In this document: positions 6,328-7,091 of the stretch, one piece after another
How positions within the stretch are numbered: the first letter of the stretch is position 1
Layout: each line of letters begins with the position of its first letter
NCBI GenBank assembly: GCA_015662065.1
Contig: DQUX01000304.1
Coordinates: 1 to 7,091 of the forward strand
Origin: Anaerolineales bacterium
GTDB taxonomy: Bacteria > Chloroflexota > Anaerolineae > B4-G1 > DUEL01
Reading direction: 5' to 3'
DNA: 7,091 nucleotides
The notes under the pieces: generated by a model
What the model was told of the DNA's origin: nothing
Databases searched by the model: none
Seen by the model: only the letters and a program-made list of their open reading frames with translations
Position numbers and translations under genes: made by a program

Positions 6328-6336
6328 TGCTATAAT
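6328..6336 (+). promoter_or_regulatory. Extended -10 promoter of the orphan gene
   Basis: TGCTATAAT: a consensus TATAAT (6331-6336) preceded by TG. No good -35 hexamer lies 16-18 nt upstream, as is usual for extended -10 promoters. The predicted start is near 6343, giving a leader of about 21 nt. The site lies at the edge of the dGTPase relic. Confidence 0.7.
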
Positions 6337-6351
6337 ACGCCCAACCTCTCC

Positions 6352-6357
6352 AGGAGG
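6352..6357 (+). promoter_or_regulatory. Ribosome binding site of the orphan gene
   Basis: Consensus AGGAGG, 6 nt before the ATG at 6364. It excludes the out-of-frame ATG at 6359, which is only 1 nt away. It supports this unrecognised reading frame as a translated gene. Confidence 0.8.
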
Positions 6358-6363
6358 TATGAT

Positions 6364-7005
6364 ATGCCACCGCTCTTCTACCCTTCGTTCCAAGCCCTCT
6401 CTCTGGCCGATGTCATCTTTGAGGAGATCGCGGATCGCGTCTCCGGTTTCATCGGCCGGCTGGGGGCCGGTTGGTACTGGCGGCTGGCCGGCGGGACGCT
6501 GGCGACCTTCCGGCTGGACTGCAGCGTCACCGAGGAGCGCTGGGACGTGATCCGCGCCCAGGCGACGAACCCCCGCGCCGGTCTCTTCAACTCCGCCGAC
6601 TTCCCCTTCGCTCTCTACGCCACCACTCTCTCCTCGCCCCCCTATATCCACGACCTCCAGGGAGCGGCGGAATGGGCCAACCGGCTGTACTTCAACATGG
6701 GTGTCCTGATCGCTGAGGCGGTCCAGTGGCTCCAGATGCTCCAGGCAGCCATCATCTCCCCCCACGTGACGCCGCCAGCCTCCTTCCCTTACCTCAACTC
6801 GCTGGAGCGGGAGATCGTCCGCTACGCCCTCGAGGCGCTGGATGGACGGTTCGACCAGGCCAAGCTCCACGCCGCCTTCGGCGACCGCATCTCCCGCCGT
6901 CGCCTGAGCCGCCTGGCCCAGGATTGGGAATCGCTGGGGCTACTCACCCCCCGTCCCCGCCGGGTGACCTACGCGCTGCGGCTGCTGATCGAGACAGAAA
7001 AATGA
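6364..7005 (+). CDS. Unrecognised 213-aa protein with probable C-terminal winged-helix domain
   Basis: I do not recognise this protein. Its extended -10 promoter, consensus Shine-Dalgarno site and G/C-biased third positions argue that it is real. There is no signal peptide or clear transmembrane segment; residues 112-131 are amphipathic and moderately hydrophobic. Residues 1-140 are rich in aromatics (GAGWYWRL, SADFPFALYATTL, AEWANRLYFNMG) and may be a sensor or partner-binding domain. Residues 146-209 look like a winged helix: helix 1 LEREIVRYALEALDG, helix 2 DQAKLHAAFG, a basic recognition helix ISRRRLSRLAQDWESLGLL, then a wing with TPRPRRVTYALRLL. This suggests a DNA-binding regulator, but the fold is judged by eye only. 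It is monocistronic as far as visible, and it abuts a degraded minus-strand gene, so it may be a later arrival. Confidence 0.8.
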   Translation: MPPLFYPSFQALSLADVIFEEIADRVSGFIGRLGAGWYWRLAGGTLATFRLDCSVTEERWDVIRAQATNPRAGLFNSADFPFALYATTLSSPPYIHDLQGAAEWANRLYFNMGVLIAEAVQWLQMLQAAIISPHVTPPASFPYLNSLEREIVRYALEALDGRFDQAKLHAAFGDRISRRRLSRLAQDWESLGLLTPRPRRVTYALRLLIETEK

Positions 7006-7064
7006 GCATCCGAGAGCGGATAAGCCCTGGGGAGGAGACGGGCTTCGTGACGGGGGGGGAATTG

Positions 7065-7073
7065 TGGTATAAT
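7065..7073 (+). promoter_or_regulatory. Extended -10 promoter for a gene beyond the right edge
   Basis: TGGTATAAT: TATAAT (7068-7073) preceded by TG; the -35 region is weak (TTCGTG at 7044, 18-nt spacer). A run of eight G's (7052-7059) lies in the spacer. The start would be near 7080, and an ATG at 7088 could open the next gene, but only one further base is visible. The rest of 7006-7091 holds only a 6-bp inverted repeat (AAGCCC 7022-7027 / GGGCTT 7040-7045) with no T-run. Confidence 0.6.
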
Positions 7074-7091
7074 GAACCACACGCGAGATGA

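Noticed and set aside
7002..7091. 29-codon open frame overlapping the orphan gene's stop by ATGA
   Set aside because: It has no ribosome binding site and no recognisable sequence, and it contains an extended -10 promoter for the next gene, so it reads as intergenic DNA.

Overview
The window is about 7 kb of GC-rich bacterial chromosome with standard housekeeping-type (sigma-70-like) promoters, good Shine-Dalgarno sites and strong G/C bias at third codon positions. The gene content, GC-rich dispersed palindromes and an AACCAGC heptamer microsatellite suggest a Chloroflexota bacterium, perhaps of the Anaerolineae/Thermoflexia type. That assignment is an inference from general likeness, not from a marker gene.

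Layout, left to right. (1) The 5' two thirds of a NifS/IscS-type cysteine desulfurase on the minus strand, running off the left edge. (2) A divergent intergenic region (797-974) with a promoter for each direction. (3) A B12-binding-type radical SAM protein on the plus strand, whose promoter implies a 4-nt or absent mRNA leader. (4) A 181-bp gap made almost entirely of two diverged copies of a GC-rich palindromic repeat. (5) A family 31 glycoside hydrolase (alpha-glucosidase type) with all catalytic residues present and six copies of a 7-bp tandem repeat inside its reading frame. (6) A 177-bp gap with four short perfect palindromes and a strong promoter. (7) A small HNH endonuclease-family protein. 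(8) A hairpin terminator, then a minus-strand relic of a dGTPase-type dNTP triphosphohydrolase gene, internally deleted and frameshifted. (9) A plus-strand orphan gene for a 213-aa protein with a probable C-terminal winged helix; its extended -10 promoter sits at the edge of the relic. (10) A further extended -10 promoter at the right edge, for a gene beyond the window.

Functionally this is a set of mostly independent transcription units, not a coordinated system. Only the radical SAM and GH31 genes could share a transcript, because no promoter is visible between them. I see no CRISPR array, tRNA, rRNA, transposase or phage gene. The most informative unlabelled signals are the dGTPase relic, the repeat pair that seems to have supplied the end of the radical SAM gene, and the coding heptamer microsatellite in the GH31 gene. 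I do not see a convincing undescribed multi-gene system.
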